From positions 3,844,001 to 3,908,000 of the forward strand of contig NZ_CP016793.1 of assembly GCF_001701025.1 (NCBI RefSeq): a stretch of 64,000 nt of DNA. The letters run 5' to 3'. This stretch comes from Lentzea guizhouensis (GTDB lineage: Bacteria > Actinomycetota > Actinomycetes > Mycobacteriales > Pseudonocardiaceae). Both the position numbers and the translations under genes were made by a program. The notes beneath the pieces are model-generated. The model did not search any database. It had not been told where the DNA came from and saw nothing but the letters and a program-made list of their open reading frames with translations. Of this stretch, positions 43,696 through 52,000 are shown piece after piece; position 1 is the first letter of the stretch; each line of letters starts with the position of its first letter.

Positions 43696-44873
43696 CCGGC
43701 CTGGGCCTCGGCGACGATCTCCTGCCAGGACATCGTCCGCTGGGTGAGCCTGATCTCCACCGCGGTCCGCATGGTGAACGGTGCCGAGCTCGACGAGTAG
43801 GCGGTGCAGTCCAGGACTACCGTCCGCGACCTGGTCACGTCGAGCCAGAACTCGTTGCGCGAGCTCACCGTGCGGCCCGCGTGCACGACCGGCAGATCGA
43901 GTTCCATCGTCCAGCTGTCGCCGCCTTCCCGCCGCACCAGGACGAAGTAGTCGCGCGACGGCTCGTAGATGTTCACAACGCTGATGGAACCGGCCTGGAT
44001 GCTCGTGTTCTGTTCCCGCGCGGGTGAGCTCGCGGGGGAGTTGGAGCTGTTGGCGACGAGGAGCTGGTCGTCGTCGTGGTCGGCCGTGACGACGATGTCC
44101 AGGTGGAGGTGCTGAAGGCCCTCGCCGTCATCGTTGATCAGCGCGAGCCGGAACGGCCGGTGCGAGTGCTTGGTCACGCGCTCGTGGACCAGTTCGAAGT
44201 GGTCATCGGGGACGTGCTGGAAGTCCGGGCAGGTGACCTGCTCCACCTCGACCACGGCGTTCTCCGCCAGCGGGACGAGCGGATCTCCCTCCGCGAGCCG
44301 CAGCTGCAACCCGGTGTGCTGCCGCAGGTCGGTGTCGCGGTTCTCGTCGTCGGCGTCCCGCGCCACGAGCTCCCGCACCTTCAGCGCCAGGTGGCGGGCG
44401 AACTTGTCACGGAACTCGTCGGTGGTCGCATACCCGTCGACCAGACCTTGGGTGTAGGTCCGCTGCTTGAACTCCTTCAAGCGGGCGTACTCGCCGAGGT
44501 CGACCTCTTCCAGGTCGACCTTCGCCCTGGAGAAGTAGAGCATCACCGGCTTGCCCGCGTCGCCGACCCGCTGGATCTCCTCCGCCGTACCGCTCTCCGC
44601 CCGCCCGGTCGGTGTGCCCAACCTGGTCCAGAACACACCGACGGCCATGTCGCAGTGGTCGACGACCTGCCAGTTGATCCGGTCCTGCGTGGGTTCGTTC
44701 AACTCCAGTGTCGCGTGCGTCTCGTAGCGCAGCGGCAACAGCACGATGCTCTTCTCGGTGGCGTTGAGGTAGTTCCAGTCGTGGATGACCTCGCTGATGA
44801 TCCTGCGTTCGTCCGGCACGTCACCGGGCGAGGCGATCAAGATCTGGAAGACCCGCGCATCGAATGCCACCAA
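43692..44873 (-). CDS. DUF4062 domain protein
   Basis: A 393-residue cytosolic protein. The N-terminal DUF4062 module (about 7-165) opens FQILIASPGDVPDERRIISE and includes MAVGVFWTRLGTPTG and GKPVMLYFSRAKVDL. The fold resembles TIR/SIR-like nucleotide domains and is often fused to STAND NTPases or defence effectors. Here it is followed instead by a region with no domain I recognise, ending MSWQEIVAEAQAG. ATG 44873 lies 6 nt after the stop of the polyamine-synthase-like gene, so the two form one unit. A role in stress or phage defence is speculation. Confidence 0.75.
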   Translation of the reverse strand: MVAFDARVFQILIASPGDVPDERRIISEVIHDWNYLNATEKSIVLLPLRYETHATLELNEPTQDRINWQVVDHCDMAVGVFWTRLGTPTGRAESGTAEEIQRVGDAGKPVMLYFSRAKVDLEEVDLGEYARLKEFKQRTYTQGLVDGYATTDEFRDKFARHLALKVRELVARDADDENRDTDLRQHTGLQLRLAEGDPLVPLAENAVVEVEQVTCPDFQHVPDDHFELVHERVTKHSHRPFRLALINDDGEGLQHLHLDIVVTADHDDDQLLVANSSNSPASSPAREQNTSIQAGSISVVNIYEPSRDYFVLVRREGGDSWTMELDLPVVHAGRTVSSRNEFWLDVTRSRTVVLDCTAYSSSSAPFTMRTAVEIRLTQRTMSWQEIVAEAQAG

Positions 44874-44879
44874 ACGATA

Positions 44880-46430
44880 CTAGCTTTCTGGCCGCTCCAC
44901 ATACCGCGCGCTGGCTGACACCTCCGGCAGCAACGCCGCGATCCGGTGCTTCGGCAGGTCGATCAACCGCAGCTCCAGGTCCTCCGACTCCGCCGCGGCG
45001 TTGTCCACGATCTCGGCCGCCTGCCGCTTCGTCAGCACGCCCTGCGAAGCCGTGATCAACGCCTCCCGCCACGCGTTGCGCAGCCTGCCGTGCGCCTTCA
45101 TCAGCACCTCGCGCACCACCCGGTCCCCGAGCGACAGCGAGCCGTGCAAGACCTGATCGGCAACGACGATCGTCGTCTTGGAATCTGGGTTGTTGCGCAG
45201 GAATTTCAGGCTGAACCGCGTGCCCACCAACGACTGCAGCTCCTGCTGCCCGGCCGCCGACGACACCGCCGGGTGGTTGTTCGGCACCAGGCACGCCAGC
45301 CGGGCGGGCGACGACGCCAGCAACGTCCGCAGCAACCACGGCCCCGGATCCGCCGACAGGTCGACGGCCAGTGACGCGGCGCCCTTCCCGACCGGCTCCG
45401 CCCACCCGGCGCCGCGGGGCTTCGGCGGGGGCGAGGACTCGGGTCGTGGTGCCAGTTCGGACAGAGCGGCAAGGGCCTCGCGCGAAGGACCCGACGACTC
45501 CACGGACTGCGCGCCGTGGGTGTAGATGCGGGTGCCACCGGAGACCGCGCGGCGACCCGTGGGGCGGCACACGTACAGGTCGGCGGCCGAACCGATGGCC
45601 TGCGCGCCGTCGAAGCGGTGGAAGGCGGGCAGGACCGCCTCGAAGACCAGGCCGAGCTTCTGCAGTTCCTGCTGGACCTTCAGGCCCAGGGCGGGGGTGC
45701 GGTCGGAGAAGCCGTAGGCGAGCAGCACACGTCCGGAGGCGATGTCGGCCAGCGCCTCGATCGCGCGGCCGGCGAACAGGGCCATGCCCTCCGCCGAGTA
45801 GGGCGGGTCGGAGAAGACGAGGTCGGCGGACTCCAGAACCGACGTGGGCAGGCCGAAACGCATGTCGCAGTGCAAGGTTCGGATGTCGAGGCCGCGAGAA
45901 CGGGCGCGCGAGTCGATGAACTCCAGCAGGCGCTCGTCGAGGTCCACGACCGTGATGGACACCGACGGGTTGAGGGCGGCGACGGCGAGTGAGGTCAGGT
46001 CGTGGTCGCCCAGGCACAGCAGGTGCTTGCCCGCCAGGTCGTACACCGAGTCCAGGTGCACCGCGCGGTTGAGAGCGGTCTCCGCGGTCGCCTGCACGTG
46101 GTCCAACGAGGACAGGGGCGGTGGCACGTCGGCGATGTCCACGAGGATCTGGCGCAGCACGTCGGTGTGGTCACGCACACCCGACACCGCGAAGGCCTCG
46201 CGGTAGGCGGGAACGAGTCCGGGCGCGATGCGGTAACGATCACCTGAAGATTCGGCGTCGTCACCGAGGGCCTTGAGCAGGTCCTGGACGGTGCGGCGGG
46301 GGACCGCGGGCAGGCGCACCAGTTCTGCCAGGGGGTGCCAGTCCTGGCTGAGCAGGGACAACACCTCGCGGAGCTTGCGCGCGTGCACGCCGCGGTCGGA
46401 CAGCAGCGAGCGCACCTGGTCGATCGTCAC
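44880..46430 (-). CDS. Branched-chain polyamine synthase A-like (BpsA) aminopropyltransferase/methyltransferase
   Basis: A 516-residue protein. The start is GTG 46430 (VTIDQVRSLLSDRG). The N-terminal winged-helix part (about 1-85) is followed by a Rossmann SAM-type domain: KHLLCLGDHDLTSLAVAAL, ITVVDLDERLLEFI and the catalytic SDPPYSAEGM. This is the pattern of N4-bis(aminopropyl)spermidine synthase of thermophiles. After about 330 a long extra C-terminal region of unknown fold has a proline-rich linker. In mesophilic actinobacteria the actual substrate is not established. It sits directly upstream of the DUF4062 gene. Confidence 0.78.
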   Translation of the reverse strand: MTIDQVRSLLSDRGVHARKLREVLSLLSQDWHPLAELVRLPAVPRRTVQDLLKALGDDAESSGDRYRIAPGLVPAYREAFAVSGVRDHTDVLRQILVDIADVPPPLSSLDHVQATAETALNRAVHLDSVYDLAGKHLLCLGDHDLTSLAVAALNPSVSITVVDLDERLLEFIDSRARSRGLDIRTLHCDMRFGLPTSVLESADLVFSDPPYSAEGMALFAGRAIEALADIASGRVLLAYGFSDRTPALGLKVQQELQKLGLVFEAVLPAFHRFDGAQAIGSAADLYVCRPTGRRAVSGGTRIYTHGAQSVESSGPSREALAALSELAPRPESSPPPKPRGAGWAEPVGKGAASLAVDLSADPGPWLLRTLLASSPARLACLVPNNHPAVSSAAGQQELQSLVGTRFSLKFLRNNPDSKTTIVVADQVLHGSLSLGDRVVREVLMKAHGRLRNAWREALITASQGVLTKRQAAEIVDNAAAESEDLELRLIDLPKHRIAALLPEVSASARYVERPES

Positions 46431-46563
46431 AAGCGGTAGACCATACGGCCTGCCACATCCTGGAACGCTGTGCCGGGGTACGCCGAACGAGTTAAGGTCG
46501 TGGAGATCTACGTCCAGGGCGGTCCGAACCGGGGAGACCGTCACGACCGGAGGGATCCGAAGG

Positions 46564-47646
46564 GTGATCGAGTTCCGGGCCGTCACCAAGCGGTTCGAGG
46601 ACGGGACCATCGCTGTCGATCAGCTCGACCTCGCGGTCGAGGCGGGCACCATCACGGTGTTCGTCGGTCCTTCCGGATGTGGCAAGACGACGTCGCTGCG
46701 CATGGTCAACCGCATGATCGACCCCACCGAGGGCACGATCCTGGTGGACGGCCGGGACGTGCTCACGGTCGACCCGCCGACGCTGCGGCGCGGCATCGGC
46801 TACGTCATCCAGCAGGCCGGTCTCTTCCCGCACCGCACGGTGCTGGACAACGTCGCCACGGTGCCGCTGCTGTCCGGTTGGGACAGACGCAAGGCCCGCA
46901 CGCGCGCCGCGGAGCTGCTGGAGATCGTCGGGCTGGACCCGAGCTTCGGCAAGCGGTACCCGGCACAGCTCTCCGGCGGGCAGCAGCAGCGCGTCGGCGT
47001 CGCGCGCGCGCTCGCCGCGGACCCGCCGGTGCTGTTGATGGACGAACCCTTCAGCGCCGTCGACCCGGTCGTGCGCGAGGACCTGCAGAACGAGCTCCTG
47101 CGGCTGCAGGCGGAGCTCGACAAGACCATCGTCTTCGTCACCCACGACATCGACGAGGCGCTCAAGCTCGGCGAGCGGGTCGCGGTGTTCCAGACCGGCG
47201 GCCACCTCGCGCAGTACGCGCGGCCGACCGAGCTGCTCAGCGCGCCCGCCAACGACTTCGTGGCGTCGTTCGTCGGCAGGGACCGCGGCTACCGCACCCT
47301 GACCTTCCTGCACGCGGACGTGCCCGTGCACCCCGTCGCCACCGCCAAGCTCGGCGAGCGCGTCACCATCACGGACTGGACGCTCGTCGTCGACGAGCAG
47401 AACCGGCCGAAGGGCTGGCTGTCCGGTGTGGACGGTGAGGTCGAGGTGGGCGAGGACCACCTGATCTCCGGCGGTTCCCTCTACGACGGCGGCACGTTGC
47501 GCAGTGCGCTCGACGCGGCGCTCAGCTCGCCGTCCGCCCTCGGCGTCACGATCGACGAGAACGGCGCCGTGATCGGCGTCGTGAAGGCCGACGACGTGAT
47601 CAAGGCGCTCGCGAAGGCCCGCGCGGCGGGTGAGGTCCCCAAGTGA
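46564..47646 (+). CDS. Osmoprotectant (glycine betaine/choline-type) ABC transporter ATP-binding protein
   Basis: A 360-residue OpuCA/ProV-like ATPase. Walker A GPSGCGKTT is at about 35-43, the signature LSGGQQQRVGVARAL near 137 and Walker B VLLMDEPFSAVDP after it. A C-terminal accessory region after about 260 holds a degenerate CBS-like part (LGVTIDENGAVIGVVKADDVIKA). GTG 46564 gives VIEFRAVTKRF. It is the first gene of a four-gene operon whose members overlap or nearly touch. Confidence 0.93.
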   Translation: MIEFRAVTKRFEDGTIAVDQLDLAVEAGTITVFVGPSGCGKTTSLRMVNRMIDPTEGTILVDGRDVLTVDPPTLRRGIGYVIQQAGLFPHRTVLDNVATVPLLSGWDRRKARTRAAELLEIVGLDPSFGKRYPAQLSGGQQQRVGVARALAADPPVLLMDEPFSAVDPVVREDLQNELLRLQAELDKTIVFVTHDIDEALKLGERVAVFQTGGHLAQYARPTELLSAPANDFVASFVGRDRGYRTLTFLHADVPVHPVATAKLGERVTITDWTLVVDEQNRPKGWLSGVDGEVEVGEDHLISGGSLYDGGTLRSALDAALSSPSALGVTIDENGAVIGVVKADDVIKALAKARAAGEVPK

Positions 47647-48281
47647 ACTGGATTTTCGAGAACTGGGAGAAGTTCTGGGAAGTCACGGAGGTTCACGTCC
47701 GGCTCGCGCTGCTGCCGGTGGTGATCGGCTTCGTGCTCTCGATCCCGCTCGGGTGGTGGGCCAGCCGGTCGGGCACGGCGCGCGCGGTGCTGTTCCCGCT
47801 CGCCAACATCTTGTTCACGATCCCGTCGATCGCGCTGATCGTGATCACCCCGGTGCTGCTCGGCGTGCAGATCCTGGACGAGATCAACGTCATCGTGCCG
47901 CTCGTGGTCTACACGGTGGCGCTGATGGTCCGCTCGGTCGCCGACGCGCTCGCCGCGGTGCCGGGCAACGTGGTGGCGGCGGCGAACGCGATGGGCTACC
48001 GGCCTTTCCGCCGTTTCCTCACCGTCGAGTTCCCGCTGGCGCTGCCGGTCACGGTCGCGGGCCTGCGGGTCGCGACGGTCTCGAACATCAGCATGGTCAG
48101 CGTCGGCGCGCTCGTCGGCCTCGGCGGGTACGGCCAGCTGTTCACCGAGGGCTACCAGAACGACCACACCGAGAAGGTGGTCGCGGGCCTCATCGGCACG
48201 GTGGTGCTGGCGGTGCTCGCGGACGGGTTGCTGCTGCTCGGCGGCCGGTTGCTCACGCCGTGGGCACGGGTGGGGAGGTGA
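47643..48281 (+). CDS. Osmoprotectant ABC transporter permease (OpuCB-like)
   Basis: A 212-residue inner-membrane permease of the OpuBB/OpuCB type with about five helices (LALLPVVIGFVLSIPLGWWA, LFPLANILFTIPSIALIVI and others). The EAA coupling loop is AAANAMGYRPFRRFLTVEFPLALPV. GTG 47643 overlaps the ATPase stop (GTGA). It pairs with the next permease to form the channel. Confidence 0.92.
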   Translation: MNWIFENWEKFWEVTEVHVRLALLPVVIGFVLSIPLGWWASRSGTARAVLFPLANILFTIPSIALIVITPVLLGVQILDEINVIVPLVVYTVALMVRSVADALAAVPGNVVAAANAMGYRPFRRFLTVEFPLALPVTVAGLRVATVSNISMVSVGALVGLGGYGQLFTEGYQNDHTEKVVAGLIGTVVLAVLADGLLLLGGRLLTPWARVGR

Positions 48282-48284
48282 CCG

Positions 48285-48947
48285 GTGGGCTGGCTCTTCG
48301 ACCCCGCGCACTGGAGCGGTGAGACCGGGATCCCGGTGCGGCTGGCCGAACACGTCGGCTTCACGTTCGGCACGCTGCTGATCGCCGCGGCGATCGCGGT
48401 GCCGCTGGGCGCGTTCGTCGGCCACACCGGCCGCGGCGGGTTCCTGGTCGTCGGACTGTCCAACGCGTTGCGGGCGCTGCCGACGACGGCGGTGCTGATC
48501 CTCGTGGTGCTGTGGGCGGGTCTCGGCGACTTCCCGGTGTACGTCGCGCTGGTGCTGCTGGCGATCCCGCCGATCATGGCCGGCACCTACGCGGGCATCA
48601 GGGCGGTCGACCCGGTGACCGTCGACGCGGCGCGCGGCGTCGGCATGCGCGAGACCGGCGTGCTGCTGCGGGTGGAGGTCCCCAACGCGCTTCCCTTGAT
48701 CTACGGCGGTTTCCGGGGCGCCGCGCTCCAGGTCGTCGCCACCGCCACCATCGCCGCCTACACCGGCGCCGGCGGTCTGGGCAGGTTCGTCTTCGACGGC
48801 CTCGCCCTGCAGGAGTTCGGACAGATGCTCGCCGGCGCGGTGCTCGTGGCACTGCTCGCCGTTCTCGTCGACCTGGCGTTCGCCGGCCTGCAACGGCTGA
48901 CGGTCTCGCCAGGGCTGCGTCCAGTGGGAACCGGAGGAAAGAAATGA
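48285..48947 (+). CDS. Osmoprotectant ABC transporter permease (OpuCD-like)
   Basis: A 220-residue permease homologous to the previous one, with helices such as FTFGTLLIAAAIAVPLGAFVG and the coupling loop AARGVGMRETGVLLRVEVPNALPL. GTG 48285 lies 3 nt after the previous stop. Its stop overlaps the start of the binding protein. Confidence 0.92.
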   Translation: MGWLFDPAHWSGETGIPVRLAEHVGFTFGTLLIAAAIAVPLGAFVGHTGRGGFLVVGLSNALRALPTTAVLILVVLWAGLGDFPVYVALVLLAIPPIMAGTYAGIRAVDPVTVDAARGVGMRETGVLLRVEVPNALPLIYGGFRGAALQVVATATIAAYTGAGGLGRFVFDGLALQEFGQMLAGAVLVALLAVLVDLAFAGLQRLTVSPGLRPVGTGGKK

Positions 48948-49843
48948 AGCGCATCGCCACGGCTGTTGCTGCGGTCATGCTCCTGTCGGCGTGCGGTGGT
49001 GACCCGCTGTCGGGTGGAGGCGCCGACAACCCGGCACCGACGGACACCATCGTCGTGGGCTCCGGCAACTTCCCGGAGTCGCGCCTGCTCGCCGAGATCT
49101 ACGCGGAAGCCCTGTCCGCCAAGGGCGTCAAGGTCTCCAAGAAGCTCAACATCGGCAACCGCGAGCTGTACTTCAAGGGCGTCCAGGACGGCTCGATCGA
49201 CCTGATCCCGGAGTACACCGGCGTGCTCCTCAAGCACGTCAACAAGACCGCGCCGGAGGTCGGCTCCGAAGAGGTCTACGCGGCGCTCAAGAAGGCGCTG
49301 CCGCAGGGCCTCATCGTGCTCGACAAGTCCGCGGCCGAGGACAAGGACGCGGTCGTCGTCACCAAGCAGACCGCCTCCCAGTACAGCCTCAAGTCGATCG
49401 ACGACCTCGTGCCGTACTGCAAGGACATGGTCTTCGGCGGCCCGCCGGAGTTCCAGACCCGCCCCGACGGCCTGCCCGGCCTGAAGGAGAAGTACAACTG
49501 CGAGTTCAAGTCCTTCAAGGCGCTCGACGTCGGCGGCCCGGTCACCGTCGCGGGCCTGAAGGACGGCACGGTGCAGGCCGCCGACCTGTTCACCACCGAC
49601 ACCGCGATCACGACCAACGAGTTCGTGGCGCTGGAGGACCCGAAGAGCGTCTTCGCGGCGCAGAACGTGCTGCCGCTGATCAACGAGAAGAAGGCGTCGG
49701 AGCAGGTGCGCGGGATCCTCAACGCCATCTCGAAGAAGCTCGACACGAAGACGCTGCTGGACCTGAACGCGAAGCTGGCGGCGCCGGAGAAGCCGGAGCC
49801 GGACAAGGTGGCCAAGGAGTGGCTGGCCTCGGTCGGCCTCTGA
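48944..49843 (+). CDS. Osmoprotectant-binding lipoprotein (OpuCC-like)
   Basis: A 299-residue substrate-binding lipoprotein. The signal peptide MKRIATAVAAVMLLSAC has its lipobox cysteine at about 17. The mature domain begins DTIVVGSGNFPESRLLAEIYAEAL and contains DLIPEYTGVLL, hallmarks of quaternary-ammonium-binding proteins (OpuAC/OsmX fold). The ATG overlaps the permease stop by 4 nt after GGAGGAAAG. The ligand could be betaine, choline, carnitine or ergothioneine-like; sequence does not decide. Confidence 0.92.
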   Translation: MKRIATAVAAVMLLSACGGDPLSGGGADNPAPTDTIVVGSGNFPESRLLAEIYAEALSAKGVKVSKKLNIGNRELYFKGVQDGSIDLIPEYTGVLLKHVNKTAPEVGSEEVYAALKKALPQGLIVLDKSAAEDKDAVVVTKQTASQYSLKSIDDLVPYCKDMVFGGPPEFQTRPDGLPGLKEKYNCEFKSFKALDVGGPVTVAGLKDGTVQAADLFTTDTAITTNEFVALEDPKSVFAAQNVLPLINEKKASEQVRGILNAISKKLDTKTLLDLNAKLAAPEKPEPDKVAKEWLASVGL

Positions 49844-49858
49844 CCTCGCTCGGCTTGT

Positions 49859-49892
49859 CGAGGGGCGGGCACCTCCGGGTGCCCGCCCCTCG
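49859..49892 (+). terminator. Terminator after the osmoprotectant operon
   Basis: CGAGGGGCGGGCACC (49859-49873) pairs exactly with 49878-49892 around TCCG. It lies 16 nt after the last stop and just before a convergent small gene, so it may act both ways. Confidence 0.88.
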
Positions 49893-49895
49893 CTG

Positions 49896-50174
49896 TCACC
49901 GGGACAGCACGAAGGTGGAGATCAGGAGGCAGAGCGTCGTCGTGGCGACGAAAGCACCGCCTCCAGCAAGTATTGCCATGCTCAACCGCTGAGAGCGCTT
50001 GACCAGGATGCCGGCTACCAACGCCACGATGATGCCGACCAGGCACGACATCAGTGCGATTCCGGCCCTGATGGCCACCGGGCCGGCGAACGAGCCGGGC
50101 AACGACACCGCTGGCCGGTCGGTGAGGGGAGCTGCGTAGAGCAGGAGGTACTGCAAGAAGGCGAGGACGTGCAT
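49896..50174 (-). CDS. Small membrane protein (92 aa)
   Basis: The start is ATG 50174 (MHVLAFLQYLLLYA), chosen because AGGAG lies 7 nt upstream on its strand. Three hydrophobic segments are present (start, AGIALMSCLVGIIVALVAGIL, GGAFVATTTLCLLISTFVL). No family recognised. It may belong with the two shorter possible membrane peptides upstream. Confidence 0.6.
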   Translation of the reverse strand: MHVLAFLQYLLLYAAPLTDRPAVSLPGSFAGPVAIRAGIALMSCLVGIIVALVAGILVKRSQRLSMAILAGGGAFVATTTLCLLISTFVLSR

Positions 50175-50293
50175 GTCCGGGCTCCTCGGAGACTTCCGGA
50201 TCACCGGATGGCCATGCCCTTGGTGTGCCCTTGTTCAGCCACACACAGCCCAACCCGGTTCCCCGGTCGACAGGTCGACAAGGGCGGGCAGGC

Positions 50294-50440
50294 CTATCGG
50301 CGCAGCACGCACAAAGCGTTCGAGGGAGCTGTTCCGAACAAGGTCATGACGATGAGCACGATCGTGTTGGCGCTCGCAGTGATGGCACCCGACAACGCGA
50401 CCAGCAGCACATTGGCTGGAATCCGCGGCTGTCGCTTCAC
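50294..50440 (-). CDS. Possible 48-aa single-helix membrane peptide
   Basis: GTG 50440 to TAG 50294 encodes a positively charged start (VKRQPRIPA), one hydrophobic stretch (NVLLVALSGAITASANTIVL) and a short tail. Codon third-position bias is moderate and no strong ribosome-binding site is seen. It begins 9 nt after the stop of another small frame, in line with the iclR gene. It could be spurious. Confidence 0.3.
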   Translation of the reverse strand: MKRQPRIPANVLLVALSGAITASANTIVLIVMTLFGTAPSNALCVLRR

Positions 50441-50449
50441 GCGGCGAGA

Positions 50450-50596
50450 CTAACGGCAACGGCGCTGGCCCCACCAGCCCATGTGGCCCGACTGGACGAG
50501 GCTGTGGTGGGTTGCCCAGGCGGCGATCGCGGCGACGACCTCCAGCGTGCCGACCAGCACGACGTACCGGTTACTGGTTCGGCGCCACGTGACCAC
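50450..50596 (-). CDS. Possible 48-aa single-helix membrane peptide overlapping iclR
   Basis: GTG 50596 lies inside the 3' end of the iclR gene in another frame and the product would be VVTWRRTSNRYVVLVGTLEV with a hydrophobic continuation to AAIAAWATHH, ending at TAG 50450. Overlap and charge pattern suggest a coupled small membrane protein, but the evidence is thin. Confidence 0.3.
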   Translation of the reverse strand: MVTWRRTSNRYVVLVGTLEVVAAIAAWATHHSLVQSGHMGWWGQRRCR

Positions 50597-51359
50597 CGAT
50601 CCGCAAGGTCAGGTCCTCGGCCGCCTTGCGCACCTCCTTGGCCAGGTCCGGCCACGTCTGCCCGCACGGCGTGTCGCACAGGTGGCGGAACGTCAGCGTG
50701 ATCGCCGCGATCGGCCGCTCGCCGTGGTCGAACACCGGTGCCGCCACCGAGGCGAACCCGGCGGTCACGTACCCGTCCTCGACCGCCCAGCCCTGCCGCC
50801 GTTCGACCGTCAGCAACCGGCGCAGCGCCGGCAGGTTGTGCGGGCCCCGGCCGGTGCGGTCGACGAACGCCGCCACCGACGGGAACACCGCCCTGACCTG
50901 CGCCGGCGGCAGGTGGGCCAGCATCGCGCGGCCGGAGGCGGTCAGGTGTGCGGGCAGGCGGACGCCCACGTCGGAGACGATCGACTGCGGCTGCCGCGGT
51001 TGTTCGCGGACCAGGTACAGGGCCTCCGAGCCGTGCAGGACACCCAGATGGGCGACCTTCTCCATCCGGTCGGCGAGCTTGCGCAGCAACGGCCGGGCCA
51101 GCCGTTCGAGCGGGTCGTGCCGCAGGTAGGCGGAGCCGAGCTCGAAGGAGGCGACGCCCAGGCCGTAGCGCTTCTCCTCGGGGAAGTGCGTCGCGAAGCC
51201 GGCCTCGGTCAGCTCCGAGAGCAGGTGGTAGGTCGTTGACCTGGGCAGGTTCAGCTCGCGCGCCACCGATGCCGCGGACACGGGGCCGGGCCGACCGGCG
51301 AGCAGGCGCAGGACGGCGAGCCCTCGCCGCAGGGCGGGAACGTCACTGCTGGTGCCCAC
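50571..51359 (-). CDS. IclR-family transcriptional regulator
   Basis: A 262-residue IclR regulator. The N-terminal winged HTH is PALRRGLAVLRLLAG, VSAASVARELNLPRSTTYHLL; the C-terminal effector-binding domain (about 80-255) includes LPAHLTASGRAMLAHL and the GYVTAGFASVAAPVFDH core. GTG 51359 is preferred over the upstream start because the family begins close to the HTH. It lies 1.6 kb from hutH on the opposite strand, so it may control the histidine-utilisation operon, but the ECF genes lie between. Confidence 0.87.
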   Translation of the reverse strand: MGTSSDVPALRRGLAVLRLLAGRPGPVSAASVARELNLPRSTTYHLLSELTEAGFATHFPEEKRYGLGVASFELGSAYLRHDPLERLARPLLRKLADRMEKVAHLGVLHGSEALYLVREQPRQPQSIVSDVGVRLPAHLTASGRAMLAHLPPAQVRAVFPSVAAFVDRTGRGPHNLPALRRLLTVERRQGWAVEDGYVTAGFASVAAPVFDHGERPIAAITLTFRHLCDTPCGQTWPDLAKEVRKAAEDLTLRIGGHVAPNQ

Positions 51360-51472
51360 AACGGTGATTTTCCCACGTGATCCAGCCCACGCCGTTCCGC
51401 CATCAGTGCACACTCAACAGAACGGGCCGCTGGTGCGTTGAACGAGCGTGACGGTTTTGAAGGGGGTCGGGA

Positions 51473-52000
51473 TTGACACCGAGTTTCGATGACTTCGTGG
51501 CAGAACAGGTGACCCCGTTGCTGCGCTACGCCACCGTGCTCACGTGCGACCCGCACCTGGCCCAGGACGTGGTCCAGGAAGTGCTGCTGCGCGCGCAGCA
51601 GAAGTGGGACCGCATCGGTTCAGTCGACCTCCCTCACGCCTACGTCAAGCGCATGGTGACCAACGAGTACCTCTCGTGGCGCAGACGCAGGGCCGCCAAG
51701 GACGTCGCCCTCTGCACGACCACCCTGGAGTCCGTCACACCGCCCGTCGGGGACACCACGCACCACTACGACGAGCGCGAAGCCATGTTGCAGCGGATCG
51801 CCAAGCTGCCCCGCAAACAGCGGGCGGCCGTGGTACTCCGCTACTACGAGAACTACGAGGACTCGGAGATCGCACAGATGCTCGGTTGTGCCGAGGGAAC
51901 CGTGCGCAGCCACATCTCGCGTGCGCTGGCCACACTCCGCCTGGAACACACGCCGCAACCCGCTGGTGTCGGGTCGCGGCTCGGGGAGGGCCTGTCGTGA
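51473..52000 (+). CDS. ECF sigma factor, SigE-family (SigE70-like)
   Basis: A 175-residue sigma factor. Region 2 is FVAEQVTPLLRYATVLTCDPHLAQDVVQEVLLRA, region 4 LPRKQRAAVVLRYYENYEDSEIAQMLGCAEGTVRSHISRAL. TTG 51473 follows GAAGGGGG. It is typical of the small SigE-type sigma factors abundant in Streptomyces-like bacteria. The next gene starts inside its stop codon and encodes a membrane protein that may act as its anti-sigma factor. Confidence 0.87.
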   Translation: MTPSFDDFVAEQVTPLLRYATVLTCDPHLAQDVVQEVLLRAQQKWDRIGSVDLPHAYVKRMVTNEYLSWRRRRAAKDVALCTTTLESVTPPVGDTTHHYDEREAMLQRIAKLPRKQRAAVVLRYYENYEDSEIAQMLGCAEGTVRSHISRALATLRLEHTPQPAGVGSRLGEGLS

